DNA from: Eubacterium sp.
GTDB lineage: Bacteria; Bacillota; Clostridia; Oscillospirales; Acutalibacteraceae
DNA length: 7,396 bases
Reading direction: 5' to 3'
NCBI GenBank assembly: GCA_017543725.1
Contig: JAFYFO010000222.1
Location: 1-7,396 of the forward strand
A model generated the notes under the pieces. It was not told the DNA's origin and searched no databases. It saw nothing but the letters and a program-made list of their open reading frames with translations. Made by a program: the position numbers and the translations under genes. Positions 1 to 5,813 of this stretch are shown here, piece by piece (positions within the stretch are counted from its first letter, which is position 1; each line of letters opens with the position of its first letter).

Positions 1-1
1 A

Positions 2-925
2 ATTCTTGCAGCATTTGCGTTTATGTCTCTTGGCAGCGGCTCCAGCAGTGCCGCATCAACAGAGACAAAAGCTCCTGCAAACGTAGAGACCGGCGGTACA
101 GAAGAATCTAAGGCACCCGCTAAAGCAGAAGAAGGTTCGCCTGAAGAAACGACATCAGCCGAGGCTTCAGCGCCGCAGGAAGACAGTTCTATCGAAGAAC
201 AGGTTATTCTTGAAGAACAGGGTATAAAGATTACTGCAAAGGGCATGGATGATAGCGGACTTATGGGTCCCGGGATCAAATTGTTAATAGAAAATGAGTC
301 CGGCCAGGATATTACTGTTCAGACCCGTGATGGATCAGTTAACGGATATATGATCGAAACAATGATGTCAGCTGATGTCGTAAATGGTAAAAAAGCCAAC
401 GAAACTCTCACGTTCAGTTCGAGCGACCTGAAACAGGCTGGAATCAGTACATTTGCAGATATGGAATTCTATTTCCATATCTTCGATACAAGCAGCTGGG
501 ATACTATTTTTGATTCAGATCGGATTCAGATTAAAACATCTGCCGCAGATAGTTATGAGTATATATTTGATGATAGTGGCGAAGTTGCCTATGATAACAA
601 TGGTATCAAAGTTGTTATTAAAGGGTTAAACGAGAAGGACTCCATTTTTGGACCTGGAATCGTAGTTTATATTTCGAATGAAAGTGATAAGGCAATTACA
701 GTTCAAACAAGAGATGTGTCAGTCAATGGATTCATGCTCGAGCCCATCTTCTCTTCTGATGTTGCTGCAGGAAAGCATGCTCTTGATTCTATAACATTTA
801 TGTCGAATCAGCTGACAGATAACGATATAGAGAATATCGAGGACGTAGAACTCTCTTTCCACATCTTTGATGAGAAATCCTTTGATACTATCGAAGATAC
901 GGAAACTATAAAAATCACATTCTAA
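2..925 (+). CDS. Anchored extracellular protein with two tandem copies of one domain (5' partial)
   Basis: The frame is open from base 2, and codons before the first ATG (base 23) read ILAAFAF. This looks like the end of a membrane segment or signal peptide, and that ATG has no Shine-Dalgarno site, so the true start lies upstream. Counting from that Met, residues 5-60 form a Ser/Ala/Glu/Pro/Thr-rich acidic linker, and residues about 65-172 and 193-300 are two copies of one domain. Shared blocks are GPGI (82/210), ITVQTRD (97/225), SVNG (105/233) and FHIFD (151/279). Every pair is 128 residues apart, so the copies align without gaps. No catalytic motif is visible. The SLGSGSSS stretch resembles the region after a lipobox but has no Cys, so an N-terminal membrane anchor is more likely than a lipid anchor. 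I infer a surface-exposed binding or structural protein; the family is not recognised. A terminator follows, so this is the last gene of its transcript. Confidence 0.8.
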   Translation: MLAAFAFMSLGSGSSSAASTETKAPANVETGGTEESKAPAKAEEGSPEETTSAEASAPQEDSSIEEQVILEEQGIKITAKGMDDSGLMGPGIKLLIENESGQDITVQTRDGSVNGYMIETMMSADVVNGKKANETLTFSSSDLKQAGISTFADMEFYFHIFDTSSWDTIFDSDRIQIKTSAADSYEYIFDDSGEVAYDNNGIKVVIKGLNEKDSIFGPGIVVYISNESDKAITVQTRDVSVNGFMLEPIFSSDVAAGKHALDSITFMSNQLTDNDIENIEDVELSFHIFDEKSFDTIEDTETIKITF

Positions 926-952
926 TAATCGTTCAGCGATTTTGTATCAAAG

Positions 953-982
953 AAAAAGGGCCGGTTGACTGGTCCTTTTTTC
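953..982 (+). terminator. Rho-independent terminator after the duplicated-domain gene
   Basis: AAAAAGGGCC (953-962) pairs with GGTCCTTTTT (971-980) through ten pairs, one of them a G-T wobble, around an 8-base loop, and a T run follows. It lies 28 bases after the stop codon at 923-925. The A-rich left arm could also let it work weakly in the other direction. Confidence 0.75.
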
Positions 983-1062
983 TGTAACGATAAATCTGTG
1001 GCATCACCATGTTTATGGAAATACATTTATATTCCAATTTGACGTTGTTTGTTGACATCAAG

Positions 1063-1087
1063 GTAAAACCTGTACAAGGTTTTTACA
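1063..1087. repeat. Inverted repeat in the intergenic region
   Basis: AAAACCT (1065-1071) and AGGTTTT (1077-1083) are perfect inverted arms around GTACA; the pairing can extend outward to GTAAAACCT/AGGTTTTTAC with one bulged T. It could be an operator-like dyad or a small hairpin. There is no clear T tract and no neighbouring start codon, so no function is assigned. The stretch 983-1250 holds no credible gene apart from this and the repeat at 1193-1228. Confidence 0.35.
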
Positions 1088-1192
1088 TAGTCGTGACCGT
1101 TCATGATATTGTAGAAATAATAATTGTGTTAATTTTTATGGTAATTAAATATGAAATTAAGAGGATTAATTGACGAAGATTTCACAAATTAT

Positions 1193-1228
1193 GTTGAATG
1201 ACCCTCCAAAAATGGTGCATCGTTCAAC
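1193..1228. repeat. Inverted repeat just upstream of the IS66 remnant
   Basis: GTTGAATGA (1193-1201) pairs with TCGTTCAAC (1220-1228) over nine positions, one of them a G-T wobble, with an 18-base loop. It sits 22 bases before the ATG of the IS66 TnpA remnant. It may be a leader structure or part of the old element's left side. I cannot identify true IS66 terminal repeats or a target-site duplication. Confidence 0.3.
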
Positions 1229-1250
1229 TTAAAACATAGTATAAGCTACC

Positions 1251-1379
1251 ATGCCAAGGCAATACCTTCAGCGCACGTCCAGTGAATGGGCAGATATCAT
1301 CCGGGAATGCAAATCCAGCGGCCTGTCCGACTATCACTGGTGCAGGGAACACGGGATCTCCCTGACGCACTTCTATTGA
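1251..1379 (+). pseudogene. IS66-family accessory protein TnpA, truncated remnant
   Basis: ATG at 1251 opens 42 codons to TGA at 1377-1379. The peptide contains EWADIIRECKSSGLSDYHWC (residues 12-31) followed by REHGIS and FY. This matches the N-terminal signature of IS66 TnpA (OrfA/IS66 Orf1): Trp near the start, a Glu-Cys-(Arg/Lys)-Ser-Ser-Gly-Leu core, a Trp-Cys pair and an HGIS turn before the Tyr-rich strand. Family members are about 100 residues or longer, so this copy stops within the first half. None of the following frames continues it, and there is no TnpB or large transposase, so the element cannot move itself. No good Shine-Dalgarno site precedes the ATG. It is best read as a scar of an IS66 insertion followed by deletion. 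IS66 recognition is by motif memory and not a database search. Confidence 0.75.
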
Positions 1380-1488
1380 GATTAATAACGCCAAATGGCA
1401 GATAGTTGATATTGTTTGATTTGTCTTAATGAAATGATTCTCAAAAATGAGAGTATAAAATGTAATTAGTTGCAACCAATCTGATAAG

Positions 1489-1581
1489 TCATACGGAAAC
1501 GGTATGATGAAAGCAGCGCAGTCAGCGGCATCTAGGGAGCAGACAGTTAATCTGCATGTCCTGGGTGTCGGCTGCTTTTTT
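1489..1581 (+). ncRNA. Structured element: small hairpin plus long stem ending in a T tract
   Basis: A 6-bp hairpin, TCATAC (1489-1494) with GTATGA (1502-1507), has a GAAA-containing loop. It is followed by a long imperfect stem: GCAGC (1513-1517) with GCTGC (1571-1575), GGCATC (1527-1532) with GGTGTC (1564-1569, two wobbles), AGG (1534-1536) with CCT (1560-1562), and GCAGA (1539-1543) with TCTGC (1551-1555) around a 7-base loop. Six Ts (1576-1581) follow at once, so transcription from the left should end here. It does not match any riboswitch consensus I can recall. It could be the 3' end of a small RNA, an attenuator left from a lost gene, or simply a large terminator. TATAAA at 1454-1459 is a possible -10 box but lacks a clear -35. 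Confidence 0.4.
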
Positions 1582-1617
1582 AATACCATTTTTTATTAAT
1601 GGACATACTGTTGATTA

Positions 1618-2475
1618 TTCTCACTCTGCCCTCAGATCGCTCTGTCATCATGATATGACGATAGCGGTATGCAGGATTATCAGCAAATGCGGAAAAATGC
1701 CGGCAATGTGATCAATTTAGAGGTCATCGATAATTGTATTGGTTATGTTAACTGTTTTCTGGGGACTTATGAAGAGATTCTGCTATGAAACCGTGATCCC
1801 GTGATCAATGATAACGCTCCGGTCAACACGCCAAGAGGAGCCAGCTTTGACTGCATTATTTCAGGAAAAGCCATGCTCCTGAATGAAGAATATGAAAAAT
1901 TGCTCGCCCTTACCGGGTTATTCCATGATCGCTTTTCTGTTTTTGGAGTCCAGTTGGGATTCCTGCACAACTATCTGTTCCGCGCAATCTGTTGCAGACA
2001 TATCGGAGATATTTCCGGATGTATTGACGCCCTTTCAAAGAGCGTTGAGATTGCCTCCGCCGACCATCTGATCTCTGCTTTTCTGGAATACCGCAAGGAA
2101 TTGGAACCACTCCTGAAAGAGCTCAAGCGTGATCTGCCCTCAGAGGTAAAAAACTATTTGGAGATGGTTCTCTCTTATCCTGAAAATGCAGACAAAAAAA
2201 AGGCCGGAGCAGGCTTCGGCAAGAGACAGTATTCCGTCACTGGTAAAAAAGAGAAAAAATCAGGGAAGTTTGTTTTCAAAGCTCTTATTAAGGAATCTTC
2301 GGGAGATGCAGCCTCAGCAACCGGTGCTGCCGACGCTGATTCCGCAATCTCTGACGGTGCCGCCGGTGAAATAGTTAGTGCAACAACTGCTAAAGCTGCA
2401 ACCGATCTTGGGCTTTCCTCCAGAGAGCAGGAAATTATGAATCTTCTGATTACAGGAGCAACGCAAAAGGATATA
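1618..2475 (+). pseudogene. MalT-like LuxR-family regulator, decayed C-terminal fragment
   Basis: One frame runs from about 1618, interrupted by TGA at 1651-1653 and again at 1786-1788. Between the stops it encodes INLEVIDNCIGYVNCFLG with YEE. After the second stop it encodes SGKAMLLNEEYEKLLALTG, HNYLFRAICCRHIG and then SKSVEIA. This is the helical TPR-like pattern of the C-terminal half of large MalT-type LuxR regulators, which are usually 800-900 residues. An Ala/Ser/Gly-rich linker (codons about 164-202 counted from 1801) leads to GLSSREQEIMNLLITGATQKDI, which is the start of the LuxR helix-turn-helix. The recognition helix is missing because unrelated sequence starts after the Ile codon at 2473-2475. 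The N-terminal ATPase half, all of the first TPRs and the DNA-reading helix are therefore absent. The protein cannot act as a regulator; it is a dead gene. Confidence 0.7.
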
Positions 2476-3624
2476 GACGATGTTAACTTTGCTGTTTCAA
2501 GCGGACTCAGCACTCAGATTAAGCAGTACAGAATCAAAATAATGCAGGGAACTCTGAGCGAATCCGACGGAATCAGTTTCAATAATTCAACAAATGAATA
2601 CGATGCTGAAAATGATGAATACCTCGCTTCCTATTCTTCAAAACTCAATCTTAAATCCGATGAAGAAACCGCTTGGTTTATGGATTTCAACACATCAACA
2701 ACAAGCCGTTCACTTCAGTATCAGGGCTTCGGAAGAAAATATTCGGCTTCTGTTTTCGGAAACATAAATGTTTATGCTCACCAGAGAAGCAAAAGCGCGC
2801 CGAATAAACTGATGATTAAGAGGGCTTATAACAATTCGTCAAACGAGCCCGTTCAACTTATTGATTTTGTTTCTTCAAGTTATGAACTTCCTGCCGCTCC
2901 CGCAATTGCCAACTATACTTTCAGCGGCTACAGCGTAAACGGACAGATAAAGCAGGCAGGCGACAGCGTTTCAATCAGCGGAGATACTGAAATTGTTGCC
3001 AACTATACTTTCAGCGGTGAAGCAAACTGCGCTGTTGAGGCAACTCCTCTTGAAAACGGAACGGGATTTTCAAACTCCGTTGCTTATAACACAAGAATTG
3101 TTTTAAACGGCGGCGACAATGCCTATGGCTGGGTTGAACTTATCAAGGACGGCAAAGAAACAAACTGGCGACCGTTTTATATCGGCGCAAACCTTGTTTA
3201 TTATGCAACCGAAAGCACAACGCTTAAAGCCGTAACAAAATCCGAGTTTGATAATTATTCCTTTAATCTTCCCGCAATAAACGCAAAACAGAGCGACGCT
3301 CTTATTTCGGGTGAAAAAACGATTTTCAATGCGCAGATTGCATATCTGAGCAGGGAAGATGTTGTTGAATACGGAATTCTCATTGGTTCTTCAACAAACG
3401 AAAGTTATGAGTTGAGCGCAGGCGATGTTGTTCTTGAAAATTCGGGAACGAATGAAAACTTCACCGTCAGAAGATGCAAGTCAACAAAACTTGTCGGCGC
3501 AAATCAGTTCACAATAAGCGTTAAAAATCTCAGCGGAAATATCTTATACAGGGGATATATCATTTATAAAACTTCCGACGGACTTTTAACCGAATATACG
3601 GATGTTTCATCACAAACCGTATAA
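1801..3624 (+). CDS. Open frame fusing a LuxR fragment to a surface-protein fragment
   Basis: A GTG at 1801 opens 607 codons ending at TAA 3622-3624. A gene finder would call it as one protein, but it has two unrelated parts: residues 1-225 from a LuxR regulator and about 226-607 from an extracellular protein. No Shine-Dalgarno site precedes the GTG, and the same frame is closed by TGA only 12 bases upstream. There is no signal peptide in front of the secreted-type C-terminal part, so a product would stay in the cytoplasm. I regard this as a fortuitous in-frame join and not a functional gene; the two parts are described separately. Confidence 0.45.
   Translation: MINDNAPVNTPRGASFDCIISGKAMLLNEEYEKLLALTGLFHDRFSVFGVQLGFLHNYLFRAICCRHIGDISGCIDALSKSVEIASADHLISAFLEYRKELEPLLKELKRDLPSEVKNYLEMVLSYPENADKKKAGAGFGKRQYSVTGKKEKKSGKFVFKALIKESSGDAASATGAADADSAISDGAAGEIVSATTAKAATDLGLSSREQEIMNLLITGATQKDIDDVNFAVSSGLSTQIKQYRIKIMQGTLSESDGISFNNSTNEYDAENDEYLASYSSKLNLKSDEETAWFMDFNTSTTSRSLQYQGFGRKYSASVFGNINVYAHQRSKSAPNKLMIKRAYNNSSNEPVQLIDFVSSSYELPAAPAIANYTFSGYSVNGQIKQAGDSVSISGDTEIVANYTFSGEANCAVEATPLENGTGFSNSVAYNTRIVLNGGDNAYGWVELIKDGKETNWRPFYIGANLVYYATESTTLKAVTKSEFDNYSFNLPAINAKQSDALISGEKTIFNAQIAYLSREDVVEYGILIGSSTNESYELSAGDVVLENSGTNENFTVRRCKSTKLVGANQFTISVKNLSGNILYRGYIIYKTSDGLLTEYTDVSSQTV
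2476..3624 (+). pseudogene. C-terminal part of a surface protein with Ig-like/InlB-repeat-like modules, 5' end missing
   Basis: From about 2476 the frame changes character to Asn/Ser/Thr-rich beta-sheet protein. Counted from 1801, residues 226-365 are an unassigned beta-rich region with a WFMDFNTS strand. Residues about 370-406 carry two ANYTFSG strands 30 residues apart in the pattern YTFSGYSVNG...GDTEIVANY, reminiscent of InlB B-repeat (Listeria-Bacteroides repeat) modules. Residues about 500-607 (YLSREDVVEYGILIG, then ANQFTISVKNLSG and YRGYIIYKTSDG) resemble the terminal module of large Clostridia surface proteins. No sortase motif, dockerin or transmembrane tail is visible. Leucine codons are mostly CTT, as in the downstream fuc genes and unlike the LuxR segment. 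The upstream part with signal peptide is absent. The frame ends in a terminator shared with the convergent PHP gene. Confidence 0.6.
2906..3017 (+). repeat. 22-nt exact direct repeat, 90 bases apart
   Basis: Bases 2906-2927 and 2996-3017 are identical (TTGCCAACTATAC then TTTCAGCGG). Both encode ANYTFSG in the same frame, and their starts are 90 bases (30 codons) apart. Flanking bases differ. Recombination between them would remove exactly 30 codons and keep the frame. Confidence 0.75.
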
Positions 3625-3629
3625 AAAGC

Positions 3630-3664
3630 AAAAAATAAAGGAGGTTTTTCCTCCTTTATTTTTT
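3630..3664. terminator. Bidirectional terminator between convergent genes
   Basis: A perfect stem joins 3630-3644 (A-rich, ending AAAGGAGG) to 3650-3664 (CCTCCTTT, then T-rich) around a TTTTT loop. It has T tracts on the 3' side in both directions. It can end transcripts of the surface-protein frame (stop 3624) and of the minus-strand PHP gene, whose stop codon (3656-3658) lies within the right arm. Confidence 0.85.
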
Positions 3665-4501
3665 TGCTGATTTTTCAAGATTTTCTTTGAATTCATAGGG
3701 AACTTTCAGATTTCCTCTTCCGCTTCCGGGTTGAATATCGGGCTTAACTGAGCCGTGGAAATCCGAGCCGCCGCTTTCTTTGAGATTAAAGCGCCTTGCA
3801 AGTTCCTTTGCCTGCCGCGTTTCTTCTTCGCTGAATTTTGAATAGTGCGTTTCAATTGCGTCAAGTCCCGCCATTTTTGCTTTCGGAAGAAATTCTTCAA
3901 GTTCTTCATAATTCATATTTAAAAACGGATGAGCAAGAATTGCTGCCGCGCCGTTATGCTTTATGAATTTAATTGTTGCAAGCGAGGGAATTCTTTTCGG
4001 AGGAACATATATGCCGTTTCCTTTTTTCAATAATGTCTGAAAGGCGTCTTCAACGCTTGGAACATAGCCTTTCTGAAACAGCACTTTTGCAACATGAGCG
4101 CGGTTGAATTCATCCGCGTCTGTTGAAGCGGCGACTTCATCATAGGATATATCATATCTGAGTTCGTTGAGTTTTTTAATCATTTTTATGTTGCTGTTCT
4201 TTTTTGCCATAACCATAATTTCAACGAAGTCCTCAATTTCAGCCCATGTTTTTTCGGGAAAGAAAAGCCCCACAATGTGCAGTTCGCGCCCTTTATATTC
4301 GCTTGAAAATTCGCATCCGGGAATTGTTTCAACGGTGCTGTTTTTCCCTGCCTCAATAAATTCGGGCAAACCCTTTGGAGTGTTGTGGTCAGTTAAAGCC
4401 AAAGCGGATAAACCCATTTCTTCGGCAAGGCGAACAAGTTGAGCCGGGGAAAAAGTTCCGTCTGAAAATGTTGAATGAGAATGTAAATCGCAGAGTTTCA
4501 T
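3656..4501 (-). CDS. PHP-domain metal-dependent phosphoesterase (RNase AM/YciV-like)
   Basis: The 281-residue product shows the polymerase-and-histidinol-phosphatase (PHP) metal site: DLHSHS (His7, His9), SDG (Asp14), TDHN (Asp38, His39), GCEFS (Glu64), LHIVG (His75), RAHVA (His136), LAHP (His191) and SDFHG (Asp247, His249). These span all the usual ligands and the insert between about residues 95 and 170 seen in the TrpH/YciV group, whose members cleave nucleoside 3',5'-bisphosphates or trim RNA 5' ends and use a trinuclear metal centre. Length (about 280) fits that group. The start is set at ATG 4501-4499, with GGTGAT at 4511-4506 as Shine-Dalgarno; it places the first motif at residue 5, as is normal. 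An upstream TTG (4546) would add 15 lysine-rich residues. It is a cytoplasmic protein with no signal peptide. The gene stands alone, divergent from the fuc cluster, and need not be linked to fucose use. The exact substrate is not known. Confidence 0.92.
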   Translation of the reverse strand: MKLCDLHSHSTFSDGTFSPAQLVRLAEEMGLSALALTDHNTPKGLPEFIEAGKNSTVETIPGCEFSSEYKGRELHIVGLFFPEKTWAEIEDFVEIMVMAKKNSNIKMIKKLNELRYDISYDEVAASTDADEFNRAHVAKVLFQKGYVPSVEDAFQTLLKKGNGIYVPPKRIPSLATIKFIKHNGAAAILAHPFLNMNYEELEEFLPKAKMAGLDAIETHYSKFSEEETRQAKELARRFNLKESGGSDFHGSVKPDIQPGSGRGNLKVPYEFKENLEKSAKK

Positions 4502-4505
4502 TTTT

Positions 4506-4511
4506 ATCACC
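4506..4511 (-). promoter_or_regulatory. Shine-Dalgarno site deciding the PHP gene start
   Basis: On the minus strand GGTGAT lies four bases before ATG 4501-4499. No comparable purine-rich site precedes the alternative TTG at 4546, so the ATG is preferred. Confidence 0.55.
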
Positions 4512-4517
4512 GCAGAT

Positions 4518-4546
4518 ATACTACCATATTTAGTTTTCTTTTTCAA
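4518..4546 (-). promoter_or_regulatory. Possible promoter of the PHP gene
   Basis: On the minus strand TTGAAA (4546-4541) and TAGTAT (4523-4518) are 17 bases apart. The implied transcript start is only about 10 bases before the ATG, giving an unusually short leader, so the assignment is weak. Confidence 0.35.
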
Positions 4547-4556
4547 TTAATCTTTG

Positions 4557-4572
4557 ATAAATATTTGTTTAT
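4557..4572. promoter_or_regulatory. Small dyad beside the fuc promoter, possible operator
   Basis: ATAAA (4557-4561) and TTTAT (4568-4572) form an inverted repeat with a 6-base spacer ending 4 bases before the -35 box of the fuc promoter. The position suits a regulator site, but the arms are short and AT-only, so chance is a real alternative. Confidence 0.25.
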
Positions 4573-4576
4573 ATGC

Positions 4577-4605
4577 TTGACTATATTAAAACAAGAAGTT
4601 ATCAT
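4577..4605 (+). promoter_or_regulatory. Sigma-70-type promoter of the fuc cluster
   Basis: TTGACT (4577-4582) and TATCAT (4600-4605) are separated by exactly 17 bases; each box differs from consensus at one position. A start near 4612 gives a leader of about 25 bases before ATG 4637. It is the only good promoter in the 135-base divergent gap and should drive all three fuc genes. Confidence 0.6.
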
Positions 4606-4625
4606 ATTATCATCACATAAAAAAC

Positions 4626-4630
4626 GGAGA
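4626..4630 (+). promoter_or_regulatory. Shine-Dalgarno site deciding the aldolase start
   Basis: GGAGA lies six bases before ATG 4637. The frame is open upstream to an ATG at 4565, but that ATG precedes the promoter and lacks a ribosome site, so it is rejected as the start. Confidence 0.8.
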
Positions 4631-4636
4631 AAAACT

Positions 4637-5353
4637 ATGCAGGATATCAATTTAATCAAAGAGCAAATCTGCGATGTTTGCCATAAGACATGGCAACTTG
4701 GCTGGGTTGCCGCAAACGACGGAAATGTCAGCGTTAAACTTGAAGACGGAAGAATTATTGCAACGCCGACAGGTATGAGCAAATCTTTCATAACTCCCGA
4801 TAAACTCATCATTATTGATGAAAAAGGCAATGTTCTTGAAGCACCTGAAGGGCTCAGACCCTCAAGCGAAATCAAGATGCATCTTCGCTGTTATGAAAAG
4901 CGCCCCGATGTTTTTTCGGTTATCCACGCTCATCCTCCCGGAGCAACGGGCTTTGCGGTTGCTCATAAGGCAATGGATATGTATAATATGATTGAAGATG
5001 TTGCGGTTATCGGCTCGGTTCCGCTGACTCCTTACGGAACTCCTTCAACCGTTGAAGTTCCCGATTCAATCGAGCCCTATCTTGAAGAGCATGATGTTAT
5101 GCTTCTTGAAAACCACGGCGCACTTGCAGTCGGAAGTGATGTTATAACCGCTTTCTACAGAATGGAAAGCCTTGAACTCTGGGCAAAAATCACTATTAAC
5201 GCAGTTATCCTCGGCGGAAGTTATGATATTAGCCGTGATAATATTCAGAAACTTATAGACCTTAGAGGTTATTACAGAGTTACGGGCAGACACCCGGGTT
5301 ACAAACTCTTTAACGGTGAAGATGAAATGCTCCACAAGAAAGGAGATAATTAA
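4637..5353 (+). CDS. fucA: Class II aldolase, probable L-fuculose-1-phosphate aldolase
   Basis: The 238-residue cytoplasmic protein belongs to the class II aldolase/adducin fold. Visible motifs in order are ANDGNVSV (residues 26-33, the phosphate-binding Gly-Asn loop), TPTGMSKS (43-50), PSSEIKMH (75-82, with Glu78 as the expected catalytic acid/base), VIHAHPPG (95-102, zinc ligands His97 and His99) and ENHG (158-161, third zinc ligand His160). Its likely reaction is cleavage of L-fuculose-1-phosphate to dihydroxyacetone phosphate and L-lactaldehyde. The fold also includes rhamnulose- and ribulose-phosphate enzymes, and the specificity here is inferred mainly from the adjoining fucU and fucI. 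It is slightly longer than the roughly 215-residue E. coli enzyme. It is the first gene of the cluster; its stop is one base before the fucU start, and the fucU ribosome site lies inside its last codons, so the two are probably translationally coupled. Confidence 0.88.
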   Translation: MQDINLIKEQICDVCHKTWQLGWVAANDGNVSVKLEDGRIIATPTGMSKSFITPDKLIIIDEKGNVLEAPEGLRPSSEIKMHLRCYEKRPDVFSVIHAHPPGATGFAVAHKAMDMYNMIEDVAVIGSVPLTPYGTPSTVEVPDSIEPYLEEHDVMLLENHGALAVGSDVITAFYRMESLELWAKITINAVILGGSYDISRDNIQKLIDLRGYYRVTGRHPGYKLFNGEDEMLHKKGDN

Positions 5354-5354
5354 A

Positions 5355-5792
5355 ATGCTTAAAGGAATTCCGAAAATCGTATCTCCGCAACTTCTGAAAG
5401 TTCTCTGCGAAATGGGGCACGGCGATGAAATAGTTATTGCAGACGGAAATTTTCCCTGTGAGAGTATGGGCAAAAACGCGATTGTTGTTCGCGCGGACGG
5501 AAACAGCGTTCCCGAAATTCTCGACGCTGTTTTGGCGCTCATTCCGCTTGACCAATACTATGAAACTCCCGTTGCGCTTATGGAAGTTGTTAAGGGCGAC
5601 ACTGTTCCGACCCCCGTTATCTGGAAGGAATACGACGCTCTTCTTAAAAAACACACTCCTGAAAATATGCTGATTGAATATATGGAGCGCTTTGCTTTTT
5701 ATGAAAGGGCAAAGAAGGCATATGCAATAATTGCAACAAGCGAAGAAGCGGTTTATGCAAATATTCTGCTTAAAAAAGGTGTAGTAAAATAA
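5355..5792 (+). CDS. fucU: L-fucose mutarotase (RbsD/FucU family)
   Basis: The 145-residue product matches the FucU family in length (about 140) and motifs. It opens MLKGIPKIVSPQLLKVL and has MGHGDEIVIADGNFP (residues 20-34) with the conserved catalytic-type His22. It ends with ERFAFYERAKKAYAIIAT then EAVYANILLKKGV, whose tyrosines line the sugar site in this family. FucU interconverts alpha and beta anomers of L-fucose (and can act on ribose), supplying the form used by the isomerase. The start is ATG 5355, with AAAGGAG at 5339-5345 as ribosome site inside the aldolase gene. An in-frame ATG at 5316 would overlap the aldolase by 38 bases and is less likely. The one-base gap to the aldolase stop and 21-base gap to fucI place it in one operon. 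Confidence 0.93.
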   Translation: MLKGIPKIVSPQLLKVLCEMGHGDEIVIADGNFPCESMGKNAIVVRADGNSVPEILDAVLALIPLDQYYETPVALMEVVKGDTVPTPVIWKEYDALLKKHTPENMLIEYMERFAFYERAKKAYAIIATSEEAVYANILLKKGVVK

Positions 5793-5813
5793 TTAAAAAT
5801 CGGAGGAATATTT

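Noticed and set aside
1052..1080. TTGACA at 1052-1057 as a promoter -35 box
   Set aside because: The bases 17 positions later (CAAGGT) are not a -10 box and no gene starts just downstream.
1489..1581. Known riboswitch (cyclic-di-GMP, THF, ZTP, fluoride) suggested by the GAAA loop
   Set aside because: The conserved core sequences of those classes, as I recall them, are absent; only the general stem-loop shape is shared.
1224..1589. 121-codon minus-strand open frame across the intergenic region
   Set aside because: It is antisense to the IS66 TnpA remnant and to the structured element; the product has no recognisable motif and there is no ribosome site.
926..1800. CRISPR array, tRNA or rRNA gene in the non-coding stretch
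   Set aside because: There are no regularly spaced repeats, no cloverleaf-like arms with a TTC-loop and no rRNA-like blocks.
4502..4546. TTG at 4546 as start of the PHP protein
   Set aside because: The added lysine-rich residues precede the family's usual start, and ATG 4501 has its own GGTGAT site.
4565..4636. ATG at 4565 as an extended start for the aldolase
   Set aside because: It lies upstream of the likely promoter and has no Shine-Dalgarno site; ATG 4637 has GGAGA at the right spacing and starts where the family starts.
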